Assembly: GCF_021654795.1 (NCBI RefSeq) | Contig: NZ_AP025344.1 | Span: 1,054,001-1,118,000, forward strand | Source of the DNA: Paenibacillus dendritiformis | GTDB lineage: Bacteria > Bacillota > Bacilli > Paenibacillales > Paenibacillaceae | Length of the DNA: 64,000 nucleotides | Direction: 5' to 3' | Shown here: in pieces, positions 1 through 8,025 of the stretch | How positions within the stretch are numbered: the first letter of the stretch is position 1 | Layout: each line of letters opens with the position of its first letter | Notes under the pieces: model-generated | Seen by the model: the letters and a program-made list of their open reading frames with translations, nothing else | Told to the model about the DNA's origin: nothing | Databases searched by the model: none | Position numbers and translations under genes: made by a program

Positions 1-1
1 G

Positions 2-100
2 TGGTATGTCTCGCTGGCCGCCGGCAGCCGGGAGGCGAGCGAGCGGATCGGCCGGCGGCTCCGCGAGGCGTTGGCGGCGTACGGCTTCCGCATCTATTGA
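2..100 (+). CDS. C-terminal end of an unidentified protein (partial)
   Basis: The reading frame is open from the window edge to a TGA at 98-100 and encodes about 32 residues ending in GFRIY. The composition (Arg/Ala/Glu-rich, amphipathic) fits the end of a normal cytosolic protein, and it lies in the same direction as the operon that follows. Nothing in so short a tail identifies a family. It probably belongs to the same locus because the next gene starts about 115 bases downstream with no obvious terminator between. Confidence 0.5.
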   Translation, partial: WYVSLAAGSREASERIGRRLREALAAYGFRIY

Positions 101-214
101 GAACGGACGAATGAAAATGGATGAATGAGAATGGACGGATAATCAGAACGGTCGAAGTTGAATGAACCGTCTTGGCGCGGCTCATCTATGAATGGAAAAA
201 AGAAGGTGTCATCG

Positions 215-1309
215 ATGCAATCCGCTTCACCTGTTACCATCCTGACCTCGGGCAATTCGCTTGGCGCGTACGTGCCTGGCATCTGCCTGCTGGAGCGGCT
301 GCGGAAGCGCGGCGTTCCGGCGGAATTCGAGGTGTTGGAACGCTTGTTCCCGGAAGAGACGCGGCAGCAGCTTGTCCGGGCGAAGCAGGCGTTCCATGCC
401 AGCTTCGCCACGGCCTTGATGGGCACGCGCTTGGTTCGCGGCATTGGCCCGTCACTCGCGGACGGCGCGGTGGATGCCCTGCTTGATCGCTGGCAAGCCG
501 AAGAACGCCGCACCTTCCTGTCCGTGACGGGCTTCTGGGCTCCTATTCTGGAGCAATACGAACGGCGCGTCCACCCCGAGACGATCCGGGCCGAATTTCT
601 CCGGCTCGATGCGATCGATACGCCCTCCTACCGCGTCTATCGCGAGACCTATCCCCGCTTCCGCCACCACTGGCTGTTCCGGCTGGAGGGAGAGCAGCCG
701 CTGCTGCATTACCGGCTCGCGATGTCCGATGAGCCGATCCTGCCCTATGCCGAGCGGGACGAGCGGATTGTGGTCCATGGCGGGGGATGGGGCATCGGCA
801 CCTACCGCGGCGTGGCCCCCGCGCTCCAGGAGCGGTACGCGCTTGATCTCGTCGCCTACGATCAAGACGAGACGGGGGCGGCGCGGCCTGGCGATCGCGT
901 CTATCTCACCGACCCGGCATGGCACCCGTGGTCGGAGGACCCGGCGGGGCCCGAGCAGCCGCCTTATCCGCCGATGGCGGAATGGAAGGCGGGGGAAGCG
1001 CCGATCTATAAGCGGGGCCAGGACGGACCGCGATTATACGGCGCTATCCGCCGCAGCCTGGCCATCGTGAGCAAGCCCGGCGGCGGCACGCTCGTCGATT
1101 CGCTGTCCGCAGCGGCGCCGCTCGTCTATCTGGAGCCGTTCGGCGATCATGAGCGGGCCAATGCGCTGCTGTGGGAACGGCTCGGCTTCGGCATCGCCTA
1201 CGACCGATGGGCGGCGTCCGGCTTCGCGCGCAGCGCGCTGGAGACGCTTCATCATAATCTGCTTCGACATGCGCTTTCACTATCCGATTACGGAGGGATG
1301 TATCCATGA
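215..1309 (+). CDS. GT-B-like (UGT/MurG-type) glycosyltransferase
   Basis: A 364-residue protein that I read as a GT-B fold glycosyltransferase, so it would transfer a sugar from a nucleotide-sugar in the cytosol. The N-terminal beta-alpha start (TILTSGNSLGAYVPG, near residue 10) and especially the C-terminal donor-site block (SKPGGGTLVDSLSAAAPLVY, then EPFGDHERANALLW) are typical of UGT/MurG-type enzymes. I chose the ATG at 215 because AGAAGGTG sits 6 bases upstream; an in-frame ATG at 158 would add 19 residues but has no clear ribosome binding site. The stop overlaps the next gene by 4 bases (ATGA), so it is translationally coupled to the radical SAM gene. The acceptor is unknown; family assignment is fairly sure, exact substrate is not. 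Confidence 0.7.
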   Translation: MQSASPVTILTSGNSLGAYVPGICLLERLRKRGVPAEFEVLERLFPEETRQQLVRAKQAFHASFATALMGTRLVRGIGPSLADGAVDALLDRWQAEERRTFLSVTGFWAPILEQYERRVHPETIRAEFLRLDAIDTPSYRVYRETYPRFRHHWLFRLEGEQPLLHYRLAMSDEPILPYAERDERIVVHGGGWGIGTYRGVAPALQERYALDLVAYDQDETGAARPGDRVYLTDPAWHPWSEDPAGPEQPPYPPMAEWKAGEAPIYKRGQDGPRLYGAIRRSLAIVSKPGGGTLVDSLSAAAPLVYLEPFGDHERANALLWERLGFGIAYDRWAASGFARSALETLHHNLLRHALSLSDYGGMYP

Positions 1310-2490
1310 CACAACCGAAGACAAGCGCTACCCTGACCCCGGCGGAATTCCGCTCCATGAAGCAGACGCTTCACAACCGGAGCGCGGCCAGCCGCGGCCG
1401 GAAGCTTGACCGCTCCTTCGCCTTCGATCTGCCGCGCGATATCGGGATCAAGCTGAATAACGGCTGCAATCTGCGCTGCAAGCATTGCTTCGAATGGAAT
1501 CCCGACGGATATCATCATGAGTTCGAGCGCCAGGAGGCCCGGCGGGAGATCGATTTTGCCTTGATCAAGCGCATCTTCGAGGAGACGCGGCCTTACCGTT
1601 CCCGCATGTACTTATGGGGGGGCGAGCCCTTGATGTATTCCAAGTTCGACGAGCTGTGCGAACTGCTGGCCTCCGATCCGCGCATCTCGACCATCTGCAC
1701 GAACGCGGTGCTCGTCGAGCCCAAGCTGGAGTCGCTGTTGAAGCTTCCGGAAGGGGTGACGCTTCTCGCCAGCCTGGAAGGCTTCGAGGCGGAGAACGAT
1801 GCGATACGCGGACGCGGCATCTTCCGCAAGGTGATGTCCGCCATCGAGCTGCTGCTGGAGCGGAAGCGGGCAGGCGAATTCCGCGGGGATGTGTCGGTCA
1901 GCCTGACCATCAACGACGCCATGGTCACCCGGCTGTACGAGTTTATGGAATTTTTCGAGGAGGCCGGCGTCAATTCCGTCTACTTCGTCTTCCCTTGGTA
2001 TATTCCGGAGGAAGTCGCGGAGCGGATGGACACCTACTTCGCGGAGCATTTCGGCTGGCTTGAGGCGGCCCGGCAGGACGCGGAGTCCGGCAAAAAGAGC
2101 TGGCACTCCTTTACCTACCATCTGTCCCCGGACAACATCGAGCCGCTGATCGCGGAGATGGAGAAGCTGCGTTCGCGAGTATGGAGGAACCGCATCCGCT
2201 TCCAGCCCGCGCTGGAGCCGGACGAGGTGCGCAGCTTCGTGCTGGGCACGGACCGGCCGGGCATGGGCCGGTCCGAGTGCCTGGCCTTGGCGACCCGCAT
2301 GGATGTGCTGCCGAACGGGAAGGTGAATCCATGCAAGTTTTTCCCGGAATTCACGATCGCCGATCTTCGGGACGGCAGCCTGAAGGACGTCTTTCATGGC
2401 GACGGGTACCAGAAGCACCGCGAGGCGCTTGCTTGCGGCTTGACGCCGGTCTGCTCGAAATGCGTGCTGCTGTACAACAACGGCGCCTAA
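1306..2490 (+). CDS. radical SAM protein with SPASM-like C-terminus
   Basis: A 394-residue radical SAM enzyme. The CxxxCxxC motif that holds the 4Fe-4S cluster and binds S-adenosylmethionine is C54, C58, C61 (CNLRCKHC), followed by a GGEP-like strand (WGGEPLMY). The C-terminal part has further cysteines (SEC, NPCKFF, CSKC) spaced as in SPASM/twitch domains that bind auxiliary clusters, as in peptide-modifying enzymes and heme or quinone maturases. It overlaps the glycosyltransferase stop by 4 bases and is followed by an ABC exporter, which suggests it modifies a small peptide or other metabolite that is then exported. No precursor peptide gene is visible in the window, so the substrate is open. 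Radical SAM membership is certain; the SPASM call is likely. Confidence 0.85.
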   Translation: MTQPKTSATLTPAEFRSMKQTLHNRSAASRGRKLDRSFAFDLPRDIGIKLNNGCNLRCKHCFEWNPDGYHHEFERQEARREIDFALIKRIFEETRPYRSRMYLWGGEPLMYSKFDELCELLASDPRISTICTNAVLVEPKLESLLKLPEGVTLLASLEGFEAENDAIRGRGIFRKVMSAIELLLERKRAGEFRGDVSVSLTINDAMVTRLYEFMEFFEEAGVNSVYFVFPWYIPEEVAERMDTYFAEHFGWLEAARQDAESGKKSWHSFTYHLSPDNIEPLIAEMEKLRSRVWRNRIRFQPALEPDEVRSFVLGTDRPGMGRSECLALATRMDVLPNGKVNPCKFFPEFTIADLRDGSLKDVFHGDGYQKHREALACGLTPVCSKCVLLYNNGA

Positions 2491-2544
2491 TCTCCGGCCG
2501 CGGGCCGGGCACGGAACGGGCGGACAAGGAAGGAGAGAACTGCC

Positions 2545-3591
2545 ATGAGCGCCATCACGGTGCGGGGATTGAGCAAGACCTTCGCTTACTACCGCAAGCA
2601 GAGCGGCCTCCGGCATTCGCTGCGCCATCTGTTCCGCCGCGAGGAGCTGTACCGCCATGCCGTCGCCGGCATCAGCTTCGACATTGCCCAGGGCGAAGCC
2701 GTCGGCTTCATCGGCCCGAACGGAGCGGGCAAGACGACGACGCTCAAGATGCTGTCCGGCATTCTGCATCCGTCGGCCGGAGAGGCGAAGGTGCTCGGCT
2801 ATGTGCCCTGGGAGCGCCGGCGGGAGTTCAAGCGCCGCTTCGCCATCGTCATGGGCCAGAAAAGCCAGCTCTGGTGGGATCTGCCCGCGAATGAATCGAT
2901 TTATTTGAACAAATGCATCTACGGGCTCGGCGATCGCGAATACCGGATGACGCTGGACGAACTGGCCGGCATGCTCGATGTAAGGCATCTGCTCGGCGTG
3001 CAGGTGCGCCGTCTGTCGCTGGGCGAGCGGATGAAGATGGAGATCATCGCCGCGCTCATTCACCGGCCGCAGCTATTGTTCCTCGATGAACCGACACTGG
3101 GTCTGGACTTCGCCGCCCAGCAGAATGTGCGGGAATTCCTGCGGGCTTATAAGGAAGAGAAGCGGGCGACGATTCTGCTGACGAGCCATTACATGCGCGA
3201 TATCGAGCAGGTATGCGGCCGGGCGCTCGTCATTCACGGCGGGAAAATCGCCTATGATGGGGAGTTGACGCGAATCAGCGCATCCTTCGGCCGCCGCAAA
3301 CGGATGAAGGTGCGGTTCGCTGCCGACATTCCCCTAATCGAGCTGCGAGCGCTCGTGCGGATGCTGGCGGAGGTCCGGGCCCATCAGGGGATGACGGCCG
3401 AGCTGGAGGTGGCGGCGGATGAAGTGAAGCCGCTGGCGCGTCTGCTGCTTGACCATGATCTGGTCGAGGACTGGACAGTGGAGGAGATCCCGGTCGAGGA
3501 AGCGATCGAGCGCTTGTATGCGGCCAAGTCGGAAAGGGAAGGAGAGCGCGCGGATGGATGCGAAGCGCCCCGGCATGCGACGGAAGGATAG
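2545..3591 (+). CDS. ABC-2 type exporter ATP-binding protein
   Basis: A 348-residue ATPase of an ABC-2 exporter. It has a Walker A (GPNGAGKT, near residue 56), an ABC signature (RRLSLGERMKME), Walker B (LLFLDEPTLGLD) and an H-loop (LLTSHYM). A C-terminal extension of about 100 residues after the nucleotide-binding domain resembles those of the DrrA/NatA-like and COG4586 ATPases, which pair with two six-TM permeases of the COG3694/COG4587 type. Exactly such a pair follows. An AAGGAGAG site lies just before the ATG. The start of the next gene lies inside the 3' end, so the three transporter genes are tightly coupled. Likely exports the product of the upstream glycosyltransferase and radical SAM protein; this is inference from context. 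Confidence 0.9.
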   Translation: MSAITVRGLSKTFAYYRKQSGLRHSLRHLFRREELYRHAVAGISFDIAQGEAVGFIGPNGAGKTTTLKMLSGILHPSAGEAKVLGYVPWERRREFKRRFAIVMGQKSQLWWDLPANESIYLNKCIYGLGDREYRMTLDELAGMLDVRHLLGVQVRRLSLGERMKMEIIAALIHRPQLLFLDEPTLGLDFAAQQNVREFLRAYKEEKRATILLTSHYMRDIEQVCGRALVIHGGKIAYDGELTRISASFGRRKRMKVRFAADIPLIELRALVRMLAEVRAHQGMTAELEVAADEVKPLARLLLDHDLVEDWTVEEIPVEEAIERLYAAKSEREGERADGCEAPRHATEG

Positions 3592-4651
3592 CGGCGGACA
3601 GCGGTTGCGGGACGGCAGCGGCACGAATGGCCAGCCGGATGATCAGCCAGCAGATCAACCGAATGGCCAACCGGATAATCCGCCGATGGAGAGGCCGGGG
3701 AACAGGCAAGACAGCGGCGGCCTGCCGGGCAACCGGCCGCACGGCAGGGCTGGTTTCGATAACGGCGGCCTCCACGCGGACGGTACCGGGACGGCGGACG
3801 GCAAGGAGCACGATGCGGGCCGTTCCAGGGCGGGCCGCTTCCGGATCGCTGCCGGCAAGTATGCCGCCGCATTCAAGATCGGGCTCCAGGCCTCAATGGA
3901 ATACCGGCTTCAATTCCTGATCGGGCTTGTCAGCCTCGTCTTCCCTATCGGCATTCAGTCGCTGATCTGGACGGCCGTGTACCGCTCGTCCGCCGACGGG
4001 GTGTTGTACGGATACGATTACAGCCAGATGATTCTGTACACGATCCTGTCGGGCATCGTGACGAAGCTCGTCATGACCCAGTTGGAGCACACGATCGCGG
4101 AAGACATCAAGAGCGGCGGACTGAACGCGTATCTGGTCCGTCCGATCAGCTATTTCGGCTATCGGCTCTCTGCCTATGCCGGGAGCCGGGTCATCCCGGA
4201 CACCGTGCTGATCGGACTCGCGGCCGCCGTGCTGCTCGCCGCCGTCCGCTACGGCCATGCTCCGCTGCCGCCTGCTCGTCTTGCTCTGTTCGCGGCAGCC
4301 CTCCTTCTGGCTTCGTTCGTGCAATTCCTGCTGTCCTACGCGATCTGCGCCTTGGCCTTCCGGCTGGCGGAGATTTCTTACTTTTTCGTCATCACCGGTC
4401 TTATCGTGCAGATCGTCAGCGGCGGCATCGTGCCGCTCGAGGTGTTCGGCGAGACGGTGAACGGATGGTTCAGCCTGCTGCCGTTCAAATATACGATTTA
4501 TTTTCCGGTCAATGTACTGACCGGCCGGATTCCCGCAAGCGAAGCGCTCGGCGGCATTGCCATCCAATGCGTCTGGCTCGTGCTGCTGGCCGGGACCGCG
4601 CACATCGCATGGCGGCTTGGCCTGAAGCGGTATGTCGGATTGGGAGGATGA
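3554..4651 (+). CDS. ABC-2 family permease with polar N-terminal extension
   Basis: A 365-residue membrane protein. From about residue 100 it matches ABC-2 permeases (ABC2_membrane_6-like): an N-terminal amphipathic stretch (FKIGLQASMEYRLQFLIGL) and about six membrane segments, with the conserved ending GLKRYVGLGG. The ATG at 3554 is preceded by GGAGAG and overlaps the ATPase gene by 38 bases. What is odd is the first 95 residues, a hydrophilic Gly/Asn/Gln/Pro/Asp-rich, low-complexity tail (repeats of the type QPDDQPADQPNGQPDN) that normal members lack. It would lie in the cytosol. It may be a tolerated extension or a misannotated start; the nearest alternative in-frame start would be far inside. 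Confidence 0.8.
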   Translation: MDAKRPGMRRKDSGGQRLRDGSGTNGQPDDQPADQPNGQPDNPPMERPGNRQDSGGLPGNRPHGRAGFDNGGLHADGTGTADGKEHDAGRSRAGRFRIAAGKYAAAFKIGLQASMEYRLQFLIGLVSLVFPIGIQSLIWTAVYRSSADGVLYGYDYSQMILYTILSGIVTKLVMTQLEHTIAEDIKSGGLNAYLVRPISYFGYRLSAYAGSRVIPDTVLIGLAAAVLLAAVRYGHAPLPPARLALFAAALLLASFVQFLLSYAICALAFRLAEISYFFVITGLIVQIVSGGIVPLEVFGETVNGWFSLLPFKYTIYFPVNVLTGRIPASEALGGIAIQCVWLVLLAGTAHIAWRLGLKRYVGLGG

Positions 4652-5495
4652 GGCGGCGATGGGTGGAGAGAGACGAAGGCCCTTCCGGGACGCATGGCGC
4701 ACGGGAGCGGAGTATATGCGTCTGTATGGCGTTTTTATCCGCAATTGCCTGGCGGCCAGCATGGAGTACCGCTTTAATTTCTGGATGGGCATTGCGGTCG
4801 AAATCGCTTTTTTATGCGTGAAGGCGCTGTACATTTTGATTGTCTATCAGACGAATCTCCATATTGGGAAGCTGACGCCGGATCATATCCTGCTGTTCAT
4901 CGGCACCTACACGATGATGACGGGACTTTATATGGGCTTGTTCTACGTCAATTTCATCCGCTTGCAGCAATATGTGCGCGACGGTTCGCTTGATCTGCTG
5001 CTGACGAAGCCGGTTTCCCTGCAATTTCTCGTCTCGCTTCGCTATGTCGATATCGGCTTGCCGGTGCCGAACGTGCTGGCCGGAGCCGCCATGATCGCTG
5101 TCGGCTGGTCCCGCGCCGGGCTGCCCCTGAATGCGGCGAATCTCGTTGGCTTCGCCGGGCTGCTGCTGGCGGCATTGGCTGTCACCTACGGTCTGATGCT
5201 GCTGCCGGCCTTGCTGGCCTTCCGCTTCGTACAGACCGGAGCGGTGACGGAGATCGCGCATTCGATCTGGGATGCGAACAATATGCCGCTCGATATTTTC
5301 CCGTCGTGGCTGCAGCGCATCGGCGTTTACGTAATCCCGGTGTTTCTTATCAGCAACTACGCACCCAAGTTTGTCTTCAATGACCTGAGCTCCTGGGATA
5401 TCGCCTGGGCGGCTGCGGCGCCGCTTCTGCTTCTGCTGCTGGCCAGATGGTGCTGGAAGCGGGCGGTACGAGGGTACAGCAGCGCGGGCAGCTAA
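4632..5495 (+). CDS. ABC-2 family permease
   Basis: A 287-residue integral membrane protein with about six hydrophobic segments and the same N-terminal signature as its partner (FIRNCLAASMEYRFNFWMG), placing it in the COG4587/COG3694 ABC-2 permease families. The segment RLQQYVRDGSLDLLLTKPVS is a conserved cytoplasmic loop of this family. It overlaps the previous permease gene by 20 bases and should form the heterodimeric membrane channel with it, driven by the ATPase at 2545. A second ATG at 4659 is possible but the overlap start is the usual coupling pattern. Substrate unknown. Confidence 0.85.
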   Translation: MSDWEDEAAMGGERRRPFRDAWRTGAEYMRLYGVFIRNCLAASMEYRFNFWMGIAVEIAFLCVKALYILIVYQTNLHIGKLTPDHILLFIGTYTMMTGLYMGLFYVNFIRLQQYVRDGSLDLLLTKPVSLQFLVSLRYVDIGLPVPNVLAGAAMIAVGWSRAGLPLNAANLVGFAGLLLAALAVTYGLMLLPALLAFRFVQTGAVTEIAHSIWDANNMPLDIFPSWLQRIGVYVIPVFLISNYAPKFVFNDLSSWDIAWAAAAPLLLLLLARWCWKRAVRGYSSAGS

Positions 5496-5557
5496 TGAGG
5501 GCCCGGCGGCTCGGCATGTTTGGCGCAATGAAATGAGGAGAGGGAGGAAGCGTTGTT

Positions 5558-6562
5558 GTGATGGACATACGTGAGAGACTGCGGTTCGAGGCTGGCTTCT
5601 TCGATTGCCGGGCCATTCAGGTAACCTTGGCGCTGCAGGAATGGGGAATGCCGGTCGAGGCGCTCTATTATAACGCGTGGGAGAGCACGAAGGAGATTTA
5701 CGAGCATTTGTATGTGAAAAAGTCGAAGCCATGGTTTTACCATTCCCCCTGTCTGGAGCCGTCCGAGCTGGAGCTGATCGGCATTCCTTATGAACAGCTG
5801 CCTTATGCGGATGACGAGGAGATTGCCCCGCTGCTGCAGCGCATTGATTACGGCGCTTGCGCGGCCTTCCTCTGGATCTCCTGCGGGGAAGCGCCTTATG
5901 CGAAGCCGGGAACGTTCGGCGATCCGGAAGCGGCGCATTCGATATGGGTATGCGGGTGGACTCCCGAGCCGGGCGGTTCGGGCCGCTATGCGATTCGCGA
6001 TACTTACCCCGAATACGAAGGGGAGATATCGGGAGAGGACCTCCGGCGGATGTGCAAGGTTCCTGCGCTGCAGCCGGAGGAGCGGGCCGTTTTCCTGCTC
6101 CGCAAGCCGGAAGCGAAGGCGAGTCCGGACTGGAACCGGATTAGGGAGAGGTATGCGGAGCGCATGGCGCGGCGGCAGGGGGAGACGGCATACTACGAGA
6201 TCGTCCGCGCCTATGCATGCGGCGGAGAGACGGGGCCGTTCGCAAGTCTGGCCGAGCTGTATGACTGCCATGCGCATGCCTTCAAATTCATTGCGGGCTC
6301 CCGTTATGCCTTCTCCTGCTTCGTGGAAGCGGCGGAGGGGGATCGAAGCCTGGCGCAGCTGCTGCGCCGCATTGCCCGCAAGGCGGATATGCTGAAAAAT
6401 TTCTTCCTCATGGCCATCCACGGCGGAAACGATAATGCGGCCATCATCGCGCAGCTTTGCAGGGAGATTCAGGAGCTGGAGGAACTGGCGTGGCGCTGTA
6501 TCGCATCGCCAAGCGGCGTGGCATCCGGCATCGCGCCGCAAATAACGAATTCCCTGGCATAG
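5558..6562 (+). CDS. BtrH/C39-like cysteine protein (putative acyl- or peptide-processing)
   Basis: A 334-residue soluble protein. The N-terminal segment FFDCRAIQVTLALQEWG, with a cysteine at position 17 followed by an alpha-helix, resembles the start of the BtrH N-terminal domain and of C39-like papain-fold proteins, where that cysteine is the nucleophile. A conserved-looking GDPEAAHSIWVCGW follows near residue 125 and could supply the histidine. The C-terminal 110 residues are helical (DUF4872-like). BtrH-type proteins act as acyltransferases in aminoglycoside biosynthesis, and many relatives sit in natural-product loci. The gene follows the exporter by 62 bases in the same direction and is the last of the operon. 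The start is the GTG at 5558 with GGGAGG about 10 bases upstream; ATG at 5561 is equally possible. The family call is tentative. Confidence 0.45.
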   Translation: MMDIRERLRFEAGFFDCRAIQVTLALQEWGMPVEALYYNAWESTKEIYEHLYVKKSKPWFYHSPCLEPSELELIGIPYEQLPYADDEEIAPLLQRIDYGACAAFLWISCGEAPYAKPGTFGDPEAAHSIWVCGWTPEPGGSGRYAIRDTYPEYEGEISGEDLRRMCKVPALQPEERAVFLLRKPEAKASPDWNRIRERYAERMARRQGETAYYEIVRAYACGGETGPFASLAELYDCHAHAFKFIAGSRYAFSCFVEAAEGDRSLAQLLRRIARKADMLKNFFLMAIHGGNDNAAIIAQLCREIQELEELAWRCIASPSGVASGIAPQITNSLA

Positions 6563-6600
6563 ACGCGGGGAAGGAGTCCAAGGCCCGGAAGTTGAGTGCT

Positions 6601-6632
6601 CCCGAACAGGATCGCTTGCTTTCGGGTTTTTT
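6601..6632 (+). terminator. intrinsic terminator of the first operon
   Basis: CCCGAA pairs with TTCGGG around a partly paired loop, followed by six T. It lies 38 bases after the stop at 6562 and should end the glycosyltransferase to BtrH-like transcript. Confidence 0.7.
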
Positions 6633-7004
6633 GTATATTATGGGCGGAATTGCAATCCGTGAAAACCTCGTCTTGGGGTTGCCAATCCAACAATCTTACA
6701 TGGAAGATCTTCCGGGAAAGCCGCTTTCTTGTTGCAGCCGACTATGAAAATATCGATGCTCCCGATCTGCTTGAGGGGGATTGACCGCTTGGAAGAGCTG
6801 CAACGGAGGCTTGCCCGTTACGGGGATAGTCAATGGGAAAAGAAAAATTTACGGAGTAGACCAAGCCGGTCCAAGGAAGTACAGCCAAGGGGGGCAGGAA
6901 ATGAAAAGAACATAAAGGCAATCCGGTAGATATCCATCAGAGAGCGCGAGCCGCCCTCTGATTTTTGGGCCTTACTGGCTCCGGAGCGGCCGGGGCGCAG
7001 ACAA
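6633..7004. other. intergenic region with one further terminator
   Basis: I see no convincing gene here; the short open frames have no ribosome binding site or recognisable sequence. A hairpin at 6936-6962 (ATCAGAG pairing with CTCTGAT, then TTTTT) looks like a rightward terminator, so a short transcript may cross the region. Confidence 0.45.
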
Positions 7005-7391
7005 TTAACGCTTCTTATTTTCTTTTGCAGCTTGGGCATCTATCGTTTCAAGAAAGTCTTTTGCGGTCCGAACGACATATTTAACCTCGTCAATCGATCT
7101 TTCCATCAGCGCAATTTTATGGAGATCAAGAAGCATTTGCTTCTCTTCGATGCCATCCTTGCCATGGAGCTTCTCAAAATTAAACAATTCAGCCGGTCCA
7201 ATATCCAGTGCATGCATGAGCGATTCCAATGTTTTCAAGGTTACGTTGACTTTTCCGGATTCGATATCCGAGATGCGCGACTTGCTCATTCCTTCTTTGC
7301 CGGTTCTTTCCGCAACCTGTTCCTGACTTAATCCCTTGGCGGTTCGAATCATTCTGAGCTGTTCGCCAACGAGCTTTAGCAAATCTGACAT
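7005..7391 (-). CDS. small XRE-family transcriptional regulator
   Basis: A 128-residue protein with an N-terminal XRE helix-turn-helix (residues about 8-65: LRMIRTAKGLSQEQVAERTG then SRISDIESGKVNVTLKTLES) and a C-terminal helical tail of about 60 residues with charged heptads that probably dimerises. I chose the ATG at 7391 because GAGGTGA is placed 6 bases upstream; the upstream GTG at 7400 lies inside that site. It is divergent from the small gene at 7562, with a dyad between them (7445-7473) that is a plausible operator. A second protein of the same build is encoded at 44352. Target genes are not known. Confidence 0.85.
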   Translation of the reverse strand: MSDLLKLVGEQLRMIRTAKGLSQEQVAERTGKEGMSKSRISDIESGKVNVTLKTLESLMHALDIGPAELFNFEKLHGKDGIEEKQMLLDLHKIALMERSIDEVKYVVRTAKDFLETIDAQAAKENKKR

Positions 7392-7444
7392 GAAAGTCAC
7401 CTCAGTTAGAGGTTAGTAAAACATAGAAGAAAAAGAGATATCAC

Positions 7445-7480
7445 TATAACATAACAAAGATAAAAATGTTATAATATAAT
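7445..7480. promoter_or_regulatory. divergent promoter region with TATAACAT/ATGTTATA dyad
   Basis: A perfect 8-bp inverted repeat (7445-7452 and 7466-7473, 13-base spacer) overlaps TATAAT boxes at 7470 and 7475 pointing to the gene at 7562. It lies between the XRE gene and that small gene, as expected of an autoregulatory operator. Confidence 0.5.
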
Positions 7481-7561
7481 AGAACGATTCGCAGAGATTC
7501 CAAGTCAAAAAGATGAATGAGGCAAAGCTGATAGTTCAGAAATCGATGTGGAGGAAGCAAT

Positions 7562-7870
7562 ATGTCCGATTGGGTAAAGGAAACCTTGCATCAACGCCTT
7601 GAATATCTAAAAGAGCATGTGGAACTGCTGCCGGAGATCGCAATATTGCAGAATAAACGGAAAGCACTAGAACGGGCGCTGCAGCGCGAATTACAGCAAC
7701 AGGCAAAAGACTTGCACCTGGAATGGCTGGATGCGCACGCGGAACTCGCTTTAGTGCAGATGGGCTGGTTCTATGCCAAAGGGGTGCAGGACGGGCTCAA
7801 AATGCTCATTTTTTTGCAAAACTCGGAAGAAGAGCTGGAGCAGATCATGACTACAATAATGAAATCCTAA
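7562..7870 (+). CDS. small helical protein of unknown function
   Basis: A 102-residue protein that I do not recognise. It is almost wholly alpha-helical, with Leu/Glu/Gln/Lys heptads suggesting a coiled coil (ALERALQRELQQQAKDLHLE near residue 37), and ends in an acidic helix. There is no signal peptide or membrane segment. GGAGGAAG lies 6 bases before the ATG. It is divergent from the XRE regulator at 7005 and shares its dyad-containing promoter region, so the regulator may control it; it could be an antagonist or partner of the regulator, but nothing proves this. Confidence 0.75.
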   Translation: MSDWVKETLHQRLEYLKEHVELLPEIAILQNKRKALERALQRELQQQAKDLHLEWLDAHAELALVQMGWFYAKGVQDGLKMLIFLQNSEEELEQIMTTIMKS

Positions 7871-7931
7871 TTGGCAGCGGAACAGGGCTGTCTTTCCCCG
7901 TCCAATGGATCAAGAGGGCAACAAGGAAGCC

Positions 7932-7974
7932 AAAAGGCCGAGTCTGGGTACATTTACCCGGAACTCGGCCTTTT
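7932..7974. terminator. bidirectional intrinsic terminator
   Basis: GGCCGAGT pairs with ACTCGGCC (7936-7943 with 7963-7970), flanked by A4 on the left and T4 on the right. It serves both the small gene at 7562 and the leftward MFS gene ending at 8026. Confidence 0.85.
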
Positions 7975-8025
7975 GCCTCGTGCAAGCCCCATTTGATGCC
8001 TGGTTTCTTCGCAGGCATTGTCAAG

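Noticed and set aside
1612..3063. A 483-residue minus-strand frame
   Set aside because: Antisense to the radical SAM and ATPase genes, which have complete motifs.
6596..6929. Small frames after the first operon as a possible RiPP precursor
   Set aside because: No ribosome binding site, they lie behind a terminator, and the sequences look like non-coding translation.
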